Positions 46,740-58,400 of a stretch of DNA of 64,000 nt are shown here, one piece after another (positions within the stretch are counted from its first letter, which is position 1; every line of letters starts with the position of its first letter). The DNA comes from Lycorma delicatula (Eukaryota > Arthropoda > Insecta > Hemiptera > Fulgoridae). The translations under genes were made by a program, and so were the position numbers. Below the pieces are notes generated by a model. The model made no database searches and was not told the origin of the DNA. It was given only the letters and a program-made list of their open reading frames with translations. The DNA is taken from the NCBI RefSeq assembly GCF_047948215.1, contig NC_134460.1, forward strand, positions 15,993,501 to 16,057,500. The letters are read 5' to 3'.

Positions 46740-48016
46740 TCATCACAGCTAATATTTAAATCATAATTCTCACCTAAATCACTATCTTTAGTATCTCCAT
46801 TTACGTTAATAACATTTCAATGGCATTAAAGGTTCCAGAAACAAGATATTTCTATTTTCTTGACATAGGTCACACCTTGATTTTCATTAGACATTGGTAA
46901 TAAATTTGCTTGTTCTTCAATTAATGCAATAGCATCATCTAATTTTAAATTAACTTTTTTTTTTCACGACATACTCTTTTAAAACTGCCAAAAATGTTTC
47001 ATTCAGATTTAATTCTGGAGAATGAAGAGGTAAACTCAAACTTTGTGACTTTTCTTGGCTAAAACTGTATCGATTTTAAATAATGTAACACACAACTTTG
47101 CAGTTGTTATAAACTGTTCAGTTCTGGTTTCAACATTATACTTGTAAATGACACGTTATTTTGCGTAAGCTAATCAATTATGACTGCTTTTCATGTGTTC
47201 AAATTCAGAGTGCAATTTAGATATATGTTATGGTATGAAGCATTATCTCAGATGATGAATGAGTTAGAGGGAATATTAGGAATTAATTGTTTAATTAATG
47301 TTCATAATTCATATCATCATGGTAATCTCCTGTTATGTGTGAGATTTAAATATAAGAAGCGGGTTTTTGACAAAACCATTTTCAGAACCAGCATGAAAAA
47401 TGCAAGAACGCTTGCCCTTAGAAATTGGAACACCAAGGTTGTGGTCAGAGCTATCATTCCACAATATTTTTTTTTGTTATAACTGACATGTAGGATTCAT
47501 CCGTGTAAACTATAGGTCTATTTCAGTTATAGTACTCTATAATAGCTCTTAAGTAATGTACTCTCAGATCCCAATTTTCTAATTTTTCTACTAAATTTTT
47601 ACCATTTAAACCAAGTCTTTAATAATGTGCCATAAAGACCACAGACTTCCTTTAAAATTGATTTTCTCTTTTGCGACTGGTAATAGAGATTGAACAATAA
47701 TGAGTTCACCAGTTCACCTTTATCAGTGTAAAAATTATAAATCGTTTCACGAATGACAGTTTTATCAAAGTTATTCACGGACATTTTGATTTATTATTTT
47801 TTTTTTTAGTAGTTGGGATTAGTTTTTGCTTCATTTAAAATCTTTGAATCCTACTGAATGAAATTCTTGTAGCTTGTGGGACATGTTACTGAACTTAAGA
47901 AGATCCAGTGCCTCTTCTGTCATAATGTTAAAAACATTAAACATGACCTCTCTTGTCTGGTTGTGGATAAGTAATCTTTTTCTTGTATACCCCACTACTT
48001 TCACCTTCCATGACAA
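46740..48016 (-). pseudogene. DDE_3-type transposase-like pseudogene, copy A
   Basis: Read on the minus strand, this is a long collinear protein ruin. The N-terminus at 48016-47831 reads YTRKRLLIHNQTREVMFNVF and NIMTEEALDLLK. The block at 47784-47599 begins VNNFDKTVIRETIYNFYTDK and ends GTLLKTWFKW, matching DDFDKC.IR.TI.EFY...K and LGFKWKK of a widespread insect family with a DDE superfamily endonuclease domain. Further on come RPIVYTDESYM (first catalytic Asp), GDYHDDMNYE, QNNVSFTSIMLKPELNSL and ALIEEQANLL. The PPYHPDLNPIE block is decayed. A second copy lies at 54965-55430 on the opposite strand. Confidence 0.7.
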
Positions 48017-48733
48017 AGCTCTAATCTTTTAAAGCTAATATAATACATTCACACAGACACAGTAATAAGCACATTACAATAGTGAAGAAGCAACTGAATG
48101 AATGCATACCCCCACCTCTGAAAATGTGTTTTGTCTATGGAAACGCTTCAAGGACAAACTTGTTGCTGTATTCAAAATCTATAAATGCTATGAACATATT
48201 TTTGTATTTTTAACTTGCCTTCCAAACTTAATTTGAGAACTAAGATTACTCCTTGTATTCTGTTTTTTCTGAAAGAGAACTGGTCTTCAACCAACATAAC
48301 TTCCACTTCTAGTCTAGTTTTATCTTCAGTAAGTTGTACTTAACTTGGAAGCACGAAATGTTAAATGTTAAATGTTCAACATTTCTCATTTTTATCAGCT
48401 TCTGTTTGCTTTTGCAGAATTAACATAATGCTTTACTGAAATCCAAGAGTATTGCTCCAATCTCAAAAATCTTGAATTCAATGTTAACCAACTAATCCAA
48501 TATTTTTCTTCAGACAGAATAGTATACTAGATAATACAATAACATCTGTTACATATAAGATAAGAAGAATTTTGTACATTTAGACACAACCAAACAAAAA
48601 CATATAAAGTAGAAAAAAAATAAAAATGTAAATAATTTAAATAGAATGTAAAAAACACAATATGATGACTTCAATAGTACCCATGCTTGAACGATTGTAT
48701 GTGTGCTTTCGCGCATATATGCACGTGCACATA
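48017..48733. other. intron DNA, nothing recognised
   Basis: There is no supported gene. ATGTTAAATGTTAAATGTTC near 48358 is a short tandem motif. The alternating-purine stretch GCGCATATATGCACGTGCAC lies just before the mariner at 48734. Confidence 0.4.
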
Positions 48734-50011
48734 TGGAGGATATTCAATAATTAAAGAGACAAATTGATGTAGCAATGAAACAGTTTGTAGGAGGAGTTTT
48801 GTACTTTCATGACTTTAGGTTGGCATCGCTGCGATGAGCTGAGAACAGCTGATGGATAAAAATTGTTTTATTTATAACTTCAATATTGCATTTAACGTTG
48901 GCATGTCCACTTGAAGTTTCCATATAAGTTAAAAAACATTCAGTGATCCATTTTTTTGCTTTCTGAAGGTGAAAAACCAGTCAAAATCTTTTCTCGAATG
49001 ATTTTACAGTATGGTGAAAGTTGTATCAACTGCGGAAATGTTTATAGGTGGGTAGAACAGTTCAAAAATGGTTGAACCTTAGTGACTGACGAGCATCATC
49101 CTGGTCGGCCAGTTGAAGTGTCAACTCGTTCGCTTGAAACCCGCATTGATGATTATTCGTCATGACCGACGTATTACAGTTGAACATACAACAAAAACAG
49201 TTGCAGTAATGTTGGCACAGTTCATAACATTATCAGTAACAAGCTCAAGTACAGCAAAACAAGAGCAAGGTGGGTCCTGAAAGAGTTAACACAACAACAC
49301 AAGGAAACAAAATTCAAAGTGTGTACAGACTTGAAAGAACGCTATGAAAGGGAAGGTGACCCTTTTCTAAACAAGATTTTAACATATGATGAAACTTGAG
49401 TTTACCATTTTGAACCAGAGTCCAAAAGACGAAGTATGGGATGGAAGCACACCAGCTCACCTGTCCGAAAGAAATTCAGAATCCAAGCATCAGCGGAAAA
49501 AGTCATGTTGACCGTCTTTTGTGATTATTTGGAAAATCAGTTTACAATAAATAGTGTCTACTACTTAGACATGCTGATGAAGTAAAACCAGTAATGAGAG
49601 AAAAACATCGTGGATCTCAAAGAAAAGGTGTGATATTGGTATACAATAATGCTCACCCTCATACCACCCAGCGGACCCAAGAAACCATTGGAAAAATGGG
49701 TTGGTAGATACTGTCATATCCTCCTTACAGTCCAGATTTGGCTTCCTTGGATTTTATTTGTTTGATCCAGTCAAGGAGGCATTACATGGAAAAATGTTCA
49801 GCAACAATGAGGAGGTCAAAGAATTTGTGGGAAAGTGGCTCAAACAAAAGACAAAGACGTCTTTGCATCAGGTATAAAAAACTAGTTCATCGTTGGGACA
49901 AGTGTATTAATGTTGGTAGGGATTATGTAGAGAAGTAGTAAAAGTCTCATTTTGTAAAAACACACAGTTTTTTCTACATCAATTTGTCTCTTTAATTATT
50001 GAATGTCCCTC

Positions 50012-50012
<1 letters not shown>
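48734..50012 (+). mobile_element. near full-length mariner element
   Basis: Both ends are preserved: ATTCAATAATTAAAGAGACA begins at 48742 within the left repeat. The right end, in reverse complement from 50012, reads TGAGGGACATTCAATAATTA and continues identically through AAGAGACAAATTGATGTAG. The terminal repeats are about 38 bases with about 4 mismatches, all in the first 11 bases. TA flanks both sides (48732-48733, 50013-50014). At 1279 bp the size is typical of mariners. It carries one transposase gene on the plus strand, with several inactivating changes. Confidence 0.92.
48950..49938 (+). pseudogene. mariner transposase (DD34D type), inactivated
   Basis: In order, with shifting frames: GEKPVKIFSRMILQYGESCI, VYRWVEQFKNG, TDEHHPGRPVEVSTRSLETR (helix-turn-helix region and linker), KVCTDLKERYEREGDPFLNK, ILTYDET, FEPESKRRSMGWKHTSSPVR, KVMLTVFCD, NNAHPHTTQRTQETIGKMGW, YSPDLASLDF and GIKKLVHRWDKCINVGRDYV. 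The first catalytic Asp (DET) is present but a stop follows it at once, where relatives have W. The second, in the motif HDNARPH, is changed to Asn (YNNAHPH). The third, in PSDF, survives as SLDF. At least one frameshift separates the parts. The family assignment is secure. Confidence 0.9.

Positions 50013-50060
<48 letters not shown>
50013..50060. repeat. (AT)n microsatellite at mariner right edge
   Basis: An almost pure TA run of about 45 bases begins at the TA target site of the mariner element. Confidence 0.95.
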
Positions 50061-50061
<1 letters not shown>

Positions 50062-51109
50062 CATTTAATCTTATATATTCCACTTAAATTTTCTCCATAA
50101 TTATTATAATCCCTTAAATATTTTAAAATATGGTTGTTAGGTTTGTATGTTTTCTTATATTTATCTTTATCATAAACATCAATAATCTTTTTCTATGATC
50201 TTATTCGTATACATGTATTGTCTGAAATAGTTATTAGTAAGTTCTTTATTATAATTCTACTGAAAAGTAAAACTATTTTGATGTTTGGTTGTTTGTTTTT
50301 TATAAATTCTTTCGACAATTCAATTATCAAAGCCATTGGAAACTGCTATTTATTTTATTGTATTTATTTTGTTTTTGAGTTTATCTGGGTTATTTTTGTG
50401 TATTGAACACTGAAAATGAAATTTTTATATGTGCCAGTTTTTTGTGACCATAGATGATTAGATTCTTTTTGTGTAGCGGTGTGATTTATGGTTGGTTTCC
50501 TGTAAATGGCTGTTTCTATAATACTGTTTCTGTTTATTTCACTTTCAATGTCCAAAATTGTATTTTCCTGTTAATTTCCATTTCAAAGTAAATTTTAAGT
50601 TATTATTATATTTATTAAGTACATTTAAAATAGTGATATGTTCACCATTTGTAAATAGATTGAATGTGACCAATATATCCTCCACATAACTAATCTAGAA
50701 TAATATTCTTGTTCAAAATATCAGCAACTACTATGTTTGCTAAATGTTGTAAGAAAATTTCATTTGGTATTTTGGAGTGATAAAATACTCAAAACTTCTA
50801 TTGTTATACAATTCTGATGGTATCTAGGTTTATTGGCATAGGTTGGATGTTAATTCTTATTGTAAGTAATAAGTATGATATTATTTCATTTACTTTAGCT
50901 ACAGGTAACACATTGCCTTTATGTTACTTATTTTTTTAATTTTTTTATTCATTTAATACAATTAAAATAACAAAATAGAAACTCCTATTTAGGTTTTTCT
51001 CAGGAGTATCTAATTTCTCTTCACCTTTAAAAGAGCTAGATATAATAGAAACTTTAATAATGTTACTGGTTTTTAAGTACAATTAACAATTTAGTTGATA
51101 TAAGAATTT
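50061..51109. other. AT-rich intron DNA
   Basis: There is no supported gene. Overlapping frames at 50218-50406 (plus) and 50364-50555 (minus) look like chance. Confidence 0.4.
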
Positions 51110-51430
51110 TTTTGTCAGGATCCCACACCTTCAGTCATGATTGAATTCATTTAATTAAATTGTACTTAAATAAAGATATTAAAAAAATTAAAAATATACT
51201 ATATTATTACAATAAACCATGTACATGATGCAATGTTTGTTACATAATTATGTAAAGTCTAATTAAATAAATTCAATCATGACTGAGGATGCGGAATCCT
51301 GTGAAAGTACTATCGTAAAATCAAGGTAAGATTTGTTTTATCTCTATGATCTGTACTAGGTGGTTTATGTTAATAAGATCAAAAATATAATTTAACAGTA
51401 CAGAGAAATAATATGAATCTCAAAAAGATA
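51110..51430. repeat. short non-autonomous member of long-TIR family
   Basis: GTCAGGATCCCACACCTTCA at 51115 and the following GTCATGATTGAATTCATTTA face an inverted partner whose reverse complement (from about 51310) reads CACAGGATTCCGCATCCTCA followed by GTCATGATTGAATTTATTTA. The right arm extends outwards to about 51430 with TCTTACCTTGAT, ACCACCTAGTACAGAT and TTCTCTGTACTGTTAAAT-like blocks that match the left arm at 40440-40560. The centre (about 100 bases) is AT-rich and non-coding. The left arm is truncated on its outer side. Confidence 0.65.
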
Positions 51431-52107
51431 TATGTATATATATATATTTCAATAATAATATATACATATACATATTAAGTATTAGACAAATGTGGTAGTA
51501 ATTGGTATGTGTATATTATATATACATGGCTCAATCAGGATATTGAAAGACTGAAAATTGAAAATGTTTATATAATTACAATTTATTAGTGTAAGAAAAT
51601 AAATAACATAAGACAAATCATTAATAATGACAATGAAATTAAGAATAAAACAATATTCTAAGACAGTGATTACATTCAAAACAGAATGTATAGTAATTGT
51701 CAAGATTTATTTACAGGTCGTTAAATATAATTCAGTCCCATTGACAAAAGACATTAGTATGATCATTAGTCGTAACACTTTTAACTACTAATCTTGTATT
51801 GACTACAATAGCACAACAGATAAGACAAGTTTAAAGTTCTTTCACTGTAAATACCTTTGCTATTCACAAACAAAACTACCCTAACAGTTTATGAATAAGA
51901 TTTAGTACATTATCTCTTTCACTTATAGTCTAACAGTAACTCAGCGAACCATTTCTTTTTTTTAGTGAACTGGAATTACTTGTGACATCACCTTAATCAC
52001 GTACAACTTTGTACACACTAAAAATTTGCTCCTTCACTAACCTCCTCGCAAAATACTCTCTCGCAGACTGACATCTTGCAGAAGTCACACACAGACTTGA
52101 TTCTCTT
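51431..52107. other. AT-rich intron DNA
   Basis: Nothing is recognised apart from a few TA dinucleotide runs. Confidence 0.4.
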
Positions 52108-52119
52108 CTCGCAGATATG

Positions 52120-52293
52120 TGGTTAATTGAAACCCAACCACCAAATAACACTGGTATCCCATGATCTATTACTCAAATCTGAATAAAAGAAACTACCTTA
52201 ATTAGAATTTGAACCTGGGAACTCTCGACTTCAGAATCAGCTGAGTTACAATGACAAATTTTACCTCTAAACCAACCAGGCAGATTGTTCCAC
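52120..52293 (-). mobile_element. tRNA-derived SINE with 12-bp target duplication
   Basis: On the minus strand from 52293, the A-box-like TGGTTTAGAGG is followed by the B-box-like AGGTTCAAATTC and a body ending GGTTTCAATTAACCA. It is the same family as 20889-21151 but stops before the 3' section and A-rich tail present there. The flanks CTCGCAGATATG at 52108-52119 and 52294-52305 are identical. The short form could be a subfamily or a 3'-truncated insertion. Confidence 0.85.
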
Positions 52294-52305
52294 CTCGCAG
52301 ATATG

Positions 52306-52968
52306 AATGTCGTATCAGAGGTAATTCCTCTAGAACTTTTCTCTACATAAGATATCTCACACTCTAATAAAGGACTTCCATAGACTACTCGTTCCATTTC
52401 TTGTTTTACAATTATGCCTAGATTCCTTTTAAAATTTTTCTATCTATTACTCATTGCTTCATTCATTCTAAAATAATGAAATAATTGATTAATTCAAGTT
52501 CTTTAAAATATAATTTACAATTATTTAGATCTAAACAATACTGAGAATTGCATGAAAAAAACATAAAAATTATTAGCCTGCAATAAAGTGCTTTCATCAC
52601 CAACAAGCTCCTAGTTTTTAATTTTATAGCTACATACATAAATATACTGGTAAGATGAATTTATTTGTCAATCAAAATTTCTTTGAACACATTAAAGACT
52701 AACATAAATTAAAATTCAAAACGATCTAATTTCATAAAATCTATTTTTTACAAATACAAAATAACAAACATAAAAATGATGAACCATCACTCTTAATGAA
52801 CCAAACAATTTTTTAAGATTTTAAAACACTAAGAGATTTTTTTTTTAAACTATTATCCTGGCTATAATTAATTTGCATTTTTAAACCCAGATCTGAAAAT
52901 AAAACTTGATACTCAGTCTACTGTTACATGCAAAAATGATCAGGGATAACATTTTTTCTTTTCTTTTA

Positions 52969-53004
<36 letters not shown>

Positions 53005-53632
53005 TTAAATATTTTTGATTGTATAGTAGTGATCCTTATAATCAGTTTTCAAGAACATAATATTTCATAATACATATCAATTTGACAAATTCTGATGTTA
53101 ACAGATCTGAAAGTATTTTTCCTTTATGCAGCACTTTGCACCTACTTACACACATTAATCCTAAGTTGAGTTTAAGGCCTAAGCATTAGGAACTAGAAAT
53201 AAATTTGAATAGGAAATCCAATTATAAAATACCTTGGCAAGGAAAAATAAATTTTTTCTCTGTTATTTTTCTTTTGAATTTATTTAAATTGCACAAATTT
53301 TATAATTTTAATTTTGATTCCAGACGTGTTTCATGATTAGTTTATTCTTTGATTTTAATTTAAATTGCAAAAGCCTACTAAAATGTATCATCATGTGTAT
53401 TATGGTTTTGTTTTTTTTTTTAATTTTGATTGCTTTATTAAATAATCATGATATTGATATCAGTTTTTAATAAAAACAGCAACAATTCTGTGAAGCTCAA
53501 CATTTCCAGTAACCCATCCCAACTCAACTTTATTACATACCTAGTAATTAACCTAGTAATTATATTGCTTATTATTTAACTAATAATTATTGGATTTACT
53601 ATATTAACTGTACAACCTTATTTTCTTTGCAG
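52306..53632. other. intron end with 30-base T run
   Basis: AT-rich DNA. A T homopolymer occupies 52972-53001. No retroelement could be recognised to its right, where the body of a minus-strand element would lie. The intron ends in the acceptor TTATTTTCTTTGCAG (AG at 53631-53632), a strong polypyrimidine tract. Confidence 0.5.
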
Positions 53633-53733
53633 GAGGAGTTTTTGTTGTACTTCTTTGTGGTTTAGCTATAGCAGTCATTGTTGCAATATTTGAATTCTGC
53701 TACAATTCAAAACAAATCACAAAAATGGAAAGG
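53633..53733 (+). CDS. kainate-type glutamate receptor, M4 membrane exon
   Basis: The exon completes the Gly codon left by the previous exon and reads GGVFVVLLCGLAIAVIVAIF, then EFCYNSKQITKMER. The 22 or so hydrophobic residues are the fourth transmembrane helix; EFC and the basic stretch after it start the cytoplasmic tail. This is the expected position and sequence in insect kainate receptors. The donor AGGGTAAGAT begins at 53734 and the exon ends in phase 0. The remaining C-terminal tail exon was not recognised downstream and may lie outside the window. Confidence 0.93.
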
Positions 53734-54246
53734 GTAAGATAAATTAAAATTATACATTGTCAGAGGTATATCTAGCACTTGAAAACAATACTTATATAAT
53801 GATCACAAAAATATAATGAAAAAATTAATAATGTACACATTCCACATAACATTTTGCATCCATAAATATAACTAATTTCTACACTGTCAAGAAACTACCA
53901 GCATACAACATTAATGGCTTAAAACATTCAATTTATTATATCTAATAGTGGATTTACTCATTTGTAGTCTCCCTGCTGAAACGTTTTGAAAAACTTCACA
54001 CAATACACAATGAAAAACATACAAATAAAATATTATCATTATGTTCATGATAACATAAAAGGAAACTAAAACTGTAAACGTTATCAGTCATCAACAAATT
54101 ATTGTATATTCTTATCTGGATAAATAAAATATAAATTTAAACAAATTATATAAATTAATAAATAGTAATTTATATAATTTAATAATTATATAATAATATA
54201 TACATATATATAATTATAATATATTTATTATATTAAGTTATATTAC
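53734..54246. other. AT-rich DNA downstream of M4 exon
   Basis: This is presumed intron. No tail exon of the receptor was found. Confidence 0.4.
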
Positions 54247-54960
54247 ACAGAGTGAGCAACATAAAATCGAACCCATGATGAAACCGCTACCCAACACTAT
54301 TTATGAAAGACTCTCACACAACTAGCGCGACTAGTGGATGTATATGTTACTATTGATTGTTGCTGCTGTTTTTCAGTTGGTTACGTGTCAGTGCAGTATA
54401 TGTTTTGTTGGAGTGTAGTTGTGTTTGTGTAAAATGCCCTATTATATTCGTTCTGGATCATTTGAAGATTCACCTCAAGTATTCTTAGGAAAATTTCCGA
54501 ATGCCTGTATTCCAACGAAGAGTAGCAAACACAATTTAGTTAAAAAATGGCATACAACAGGTTCGGTTTCAAATACAAAACAAAATAGGCAACCTTCTGT
54601 TAGGACTCCACAGGCTGTTGCTGATATTGAAATGAGAATTACTGCCAGTCCAAAAAAAATCGCTACGCAAGTTATCCCAACAATTTGGTGTTAAATACAC
54701 ATCTTGTCATAAAATTCTTCATGAATTAAAATTGAAACCATACCGCATTACAACTGGAGACAGACAAACCAAAATGACTTGATTATTGCAACTGGCTTCT
54801 CGAAAACATTGTTGTTGAGCAGACAGACCTGATGTCATACTTTATGTCAGAAGAGACATGGTTTCATATATCCGGCCATGTTAATTCGCAGAACACCAGG
54901 TATTGGATGGCAAAGAATTCTCATGAGATATTCGAGTGCCCACCTCACAATGAGAAAATT
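54247..54960 (+). pseudogene. mariner/Tc1 transposase remnant, N-terminal half
   Basis: The frame at 54419-54694 begins CLCKMPYYIRSGSFEDSPQV and continues LVKKWHTTGSVSNTKQNRQP with RTPQAVADIEMRI. This is the typical N-terminal helix-turn-helix and GRP-like linker of a Tc1/mariner transposase. A frame change then gives KIRYASYPNNLVLNTHLVIK-like ruin, later LHELKLKPYRITTGDRQT, then NTRYWMAKNSHEIFECPPHN followed by EKIGA. That block follows the first catalytic residue in relatives (N.RYW....PHE..E.PLH..KIGVW). The stretch equivalent to DEAWF is SEETWF, keeping an acidic residue. At about 54960 the similarity stops and a different transposase family begins. Confidence 0.65.
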
Positions 54961-54964
54961 GGTG

Positions 54965-55430
54965 CAATTGAACTGTGCTCCGAATACAAACATAAAAAGC
55001 AAACATGATCAATTGACTTATGCAAAAAAAAGTCATTTACAAGCACAATGTTGAAACCAGAACTGTACAGTTTAATAAAACTACAAAGCCACGGGCTACA
55101 TTATCTAAAATCGTTACTGTTTTAGCCAAGAAGGGTCACAGAGTATTGAAATTACCTCTTCATTCTCTGAAAGTAAATCCGATTAAAAAAAAAATTTTGG
55201 CAGTTAAGAGTATGTTGTGAAAAAAATGTTAATTTTTAATTAGGTGATGTTATTGCATTAATTGAAGAAAGAGCAAATTCATTATTAATGCTAAATAAAA
55301 ATCGAAGGTACAACCATGTCAAGAAAATAGAAACATCTTGTTTCTGAAAACTAATTGAAAATGTCATTATTAATGTAAATGATGAAAAAAAAAACCTGTA
55401 TAATTTACGTAACTGTGCATTAACAAATAT
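54965..55430 (+). pseudogene. DDE_3-type transposase-like pseudogene, copy B (C-terminus)
   Basis: Frames read FTSTMLKPELYSLIKL, KSHGLHYLKS or, in the neighbouring frame, KPRATLSKIVTVLAKKGHRV, then LKLPLHSLKVNPIKK. Relatives have HTVLRLPPYHPDLNPIE, so the P-Y and E are lost. It goes on with VNFXLGDVIALIEERANSLL and YNHVKKIETSCF. It matches copy A (46740-48016) closely at the nucleotide level, in opposite orientation. Only the last third is present; the upstream end abuts an unrelated transposase. Confidence 0.7.
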
Positions 55431-58400
55431 TGAAATTTAATCATCATTTGCAAACTAAAATCAGTAAAAATTCAGTATTCTTCAATGTGTAATTTACATT
55501 TTCCAGGCAGTAGGATTTAAAGCTAATTTAATTTTTCTAAATACTAACTATGAGAACCCAATAAGCCATAGGAAAGAAATGCAAACGATTAAATTATCAG
55601 CACACCTACACACTAAATGTAAATTGTTTTTTACCATGCCAGAAAGTCAGCCCTCTTGGTCCTGAATGTCTACACATTAACATAGATCTTATTGAGGGAT
55701 GAGAAATCCAGCAATATCTTTTAACAGTCTTAGACTAATAAAAACTGATCTATTCTAGGTTAAAAGCTTTAAATTACTGCCACCGGTTCAAAATTTATTT
55801 TCACAATGCATCTAAGAACTGAAAATATCTCAGTTTAAAAGACTAGTATATTCTTTAAGTTCGCAGATGACATTGTCTTAAATGACTCTTATCAAAACTC
55901 CTATTTCCACCTTGCCTATAAATACACCTACCAACTGGATAAAGTTAAGTTAAATGATTTCTTGCATCAATTTTGAAGTTATTCAGACAAAACAACTCTG
56001 TCTTTGAAGGATTCTAAAAATGAAATCTTTCATGTCATACAAACAGATTTAATATATAAAATGTTTTTTTTTTTTTAGCACAACTATGAGTAGTTTAATA
56101 GTATAGTTTTATACTGAAGGCAACTTCATTAAGGTGATCTCCTATCCAAGAGCTAACAAATGCAACCATTTTCACATAGAACAGTAAGAATAGCAGGTCA
56201 TTCAAATGGTTAGTACAGTGTACCTTCATGATACCATTCATTCCCTTTTCATCTGTCAAATGCTCTAGTACATTCTTAATAGGATTTACATTTGATACAG
56301 CTATTTTAAAAAACCACTACCTGCACAATGTTGTGAAAACAGGCCTAGTAAACCATACTCATCACATGAACAATGTCATACATAGCAAATCAGCCTACCG
56401 TGAAATAAATAATATATTTTACCTCTTTTAGCTTCACATCTTTACTTCCTGAATACCAACTATAAAAAATTAACCAATAACAACATATGAGAAATTAACT
56501 AGTTTTCTTATGTTTAGTGAATAAAAAATATTAAAACCATGTTTCAAAGCTTTTTTCAGGTTGACTACTGTTTCAGAGAAGCAGCATGGCAGTTTCCCTA
56601 GAATTACCACCTGATCTACATTTACACCAAAATAACGATCTTGAAATTCCTAAGGTTCATCAGAACTCTTAACTGTTCTTACTGTGATCTTGATCTACAG
56701 CTTCAATCTGTTGTGAAAAAACTGAATTACCATATTTGTAAAATATTTGTGAATCCGGTGATAACAGAAATAAAAAAAAATTTTTTAATTTATTTTTATA
56801 GCTATTGTGTACTGAGAGTACAGAATTATCCCAGTAGTTAATATATTAATCCAAATTTTAATAATAGTTAATAACCTACTAATTGTTGAAAATGTATACT
56901 TTTTAAAACAGTATGTTATATACGTAAATAGAATGTAAAATAGCAAAACAACAGTATACTTATTTTGTAGACAAAGCAATAGAAAACCAAATTTAGCTGC
57001 TAAATATTGAAACTGTGTTCACTCTTTTATTTTGTTTGCATTTCTCTGATGAAATCATAAATGTAAATATGCGATTAATTATTAAACAAAAAATGTTCTG
57101 TATTTTTAAGTACCATACAGTTTTATAAAACAAAATTAAAATTTGTAAATATACATTTTATTGAAAATAGAACTTGTGTTATCATTTTTTATATATTAAT
57201 ATAATGTCACTGTTTATGTTTGTAATATTATTTTTTAATGATTTTTATTTATGGAGATAAATAATGCTTATTCAGATGTCCACTAGGAGCACTATGTAAG
57301 AAAAAAAATACAGTAATATATTAATGGTGAAATACACATTATATATATTACTATTTAATATTATAGCCTAAATTTATATTGTTCATAAAAATTAAATTTA
57401 TTGCCTTAACTCGCCATAATTAAAAATGTCATATAAAAAAAAATATTACTTATTTACAATACCAGCAGCACCTCTAATTTTTTGTGTGAAACAAATTTAT
57501 TAATAAAACTACAGCATTATCCCACATTCGATTGTTATACTTTTGAACTGGATCCTTGGTAAGAGATCTTTACCTTTATTTGCTGGAGCAACAGTTTATA
57601 CAAAATAGCATGAAGTTGCTGTTTACTTATATGGATATCAAATTGACAAGATCACTTGATCCTGTCCACATACTATAATTTTTTTTTTAACAAATTTAGA
57701 ATTAATTGTGAACAAAAAATTACTCACTTCTATAATAAACTAAGTATCCACTAGTTTGAAGACATTTGGCAAGTCACTTAAATGTAACAAGTAATTAAAA
57801 TCCCTCATCTTGTACAAGAATATGCAGTTTTATTTAACTATAATTGAACTTTAAAATAGTTTTATCATAGCAGTTTTATTTTTTAAACAAATTAATTAAT
57901 GATTTGCTAATATGATCTTAGTACACCAGGTTTGTTTAGTAGGATTGATGTTAGAAACGTAACTCATCTACTTTTTACTGATTAATGACATTTATTTTTT
58001 ATGGCTTTATCTTTCTAACAAATTAAACAGCAAAGTTTTTGACAATACAAACTAAAATTAAAACAATTATAAGATTCAGTTATGGTAAAAACTGACTAAT
58101 TATTGTTCTTACTTAGATTTCAGTAACTATAATCTGGTTATTTTTATTGGTGCCACCAATTTATTTTTTATTTTAAAAATTGAATTGCAGTAAACTCTTT
58201 ATGTTTAATTAACAGATAATTCTCCAACAGTTTAATTTAATTTAATTTCAAAGTGATCCTTTTAAACTACATATGTTTACAGTTGTAATTTTTTTGTAAA
58301 TTACAATTTCAAACAGGATAGTGGATGAGAGATTATTCGCATTATTCATTAAAAAGAGTGAAACAAGTGAAGGGCTACATCAAATTAAATTAATTTAAGT

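Noticed and set aside
55845..55880. FADDIVL motif as a LINE reverse transcriptase
   Set aside because: It is a single box without the preceding palm motif or the following NxxKT-type block in any nearby frame, so chance is likely.
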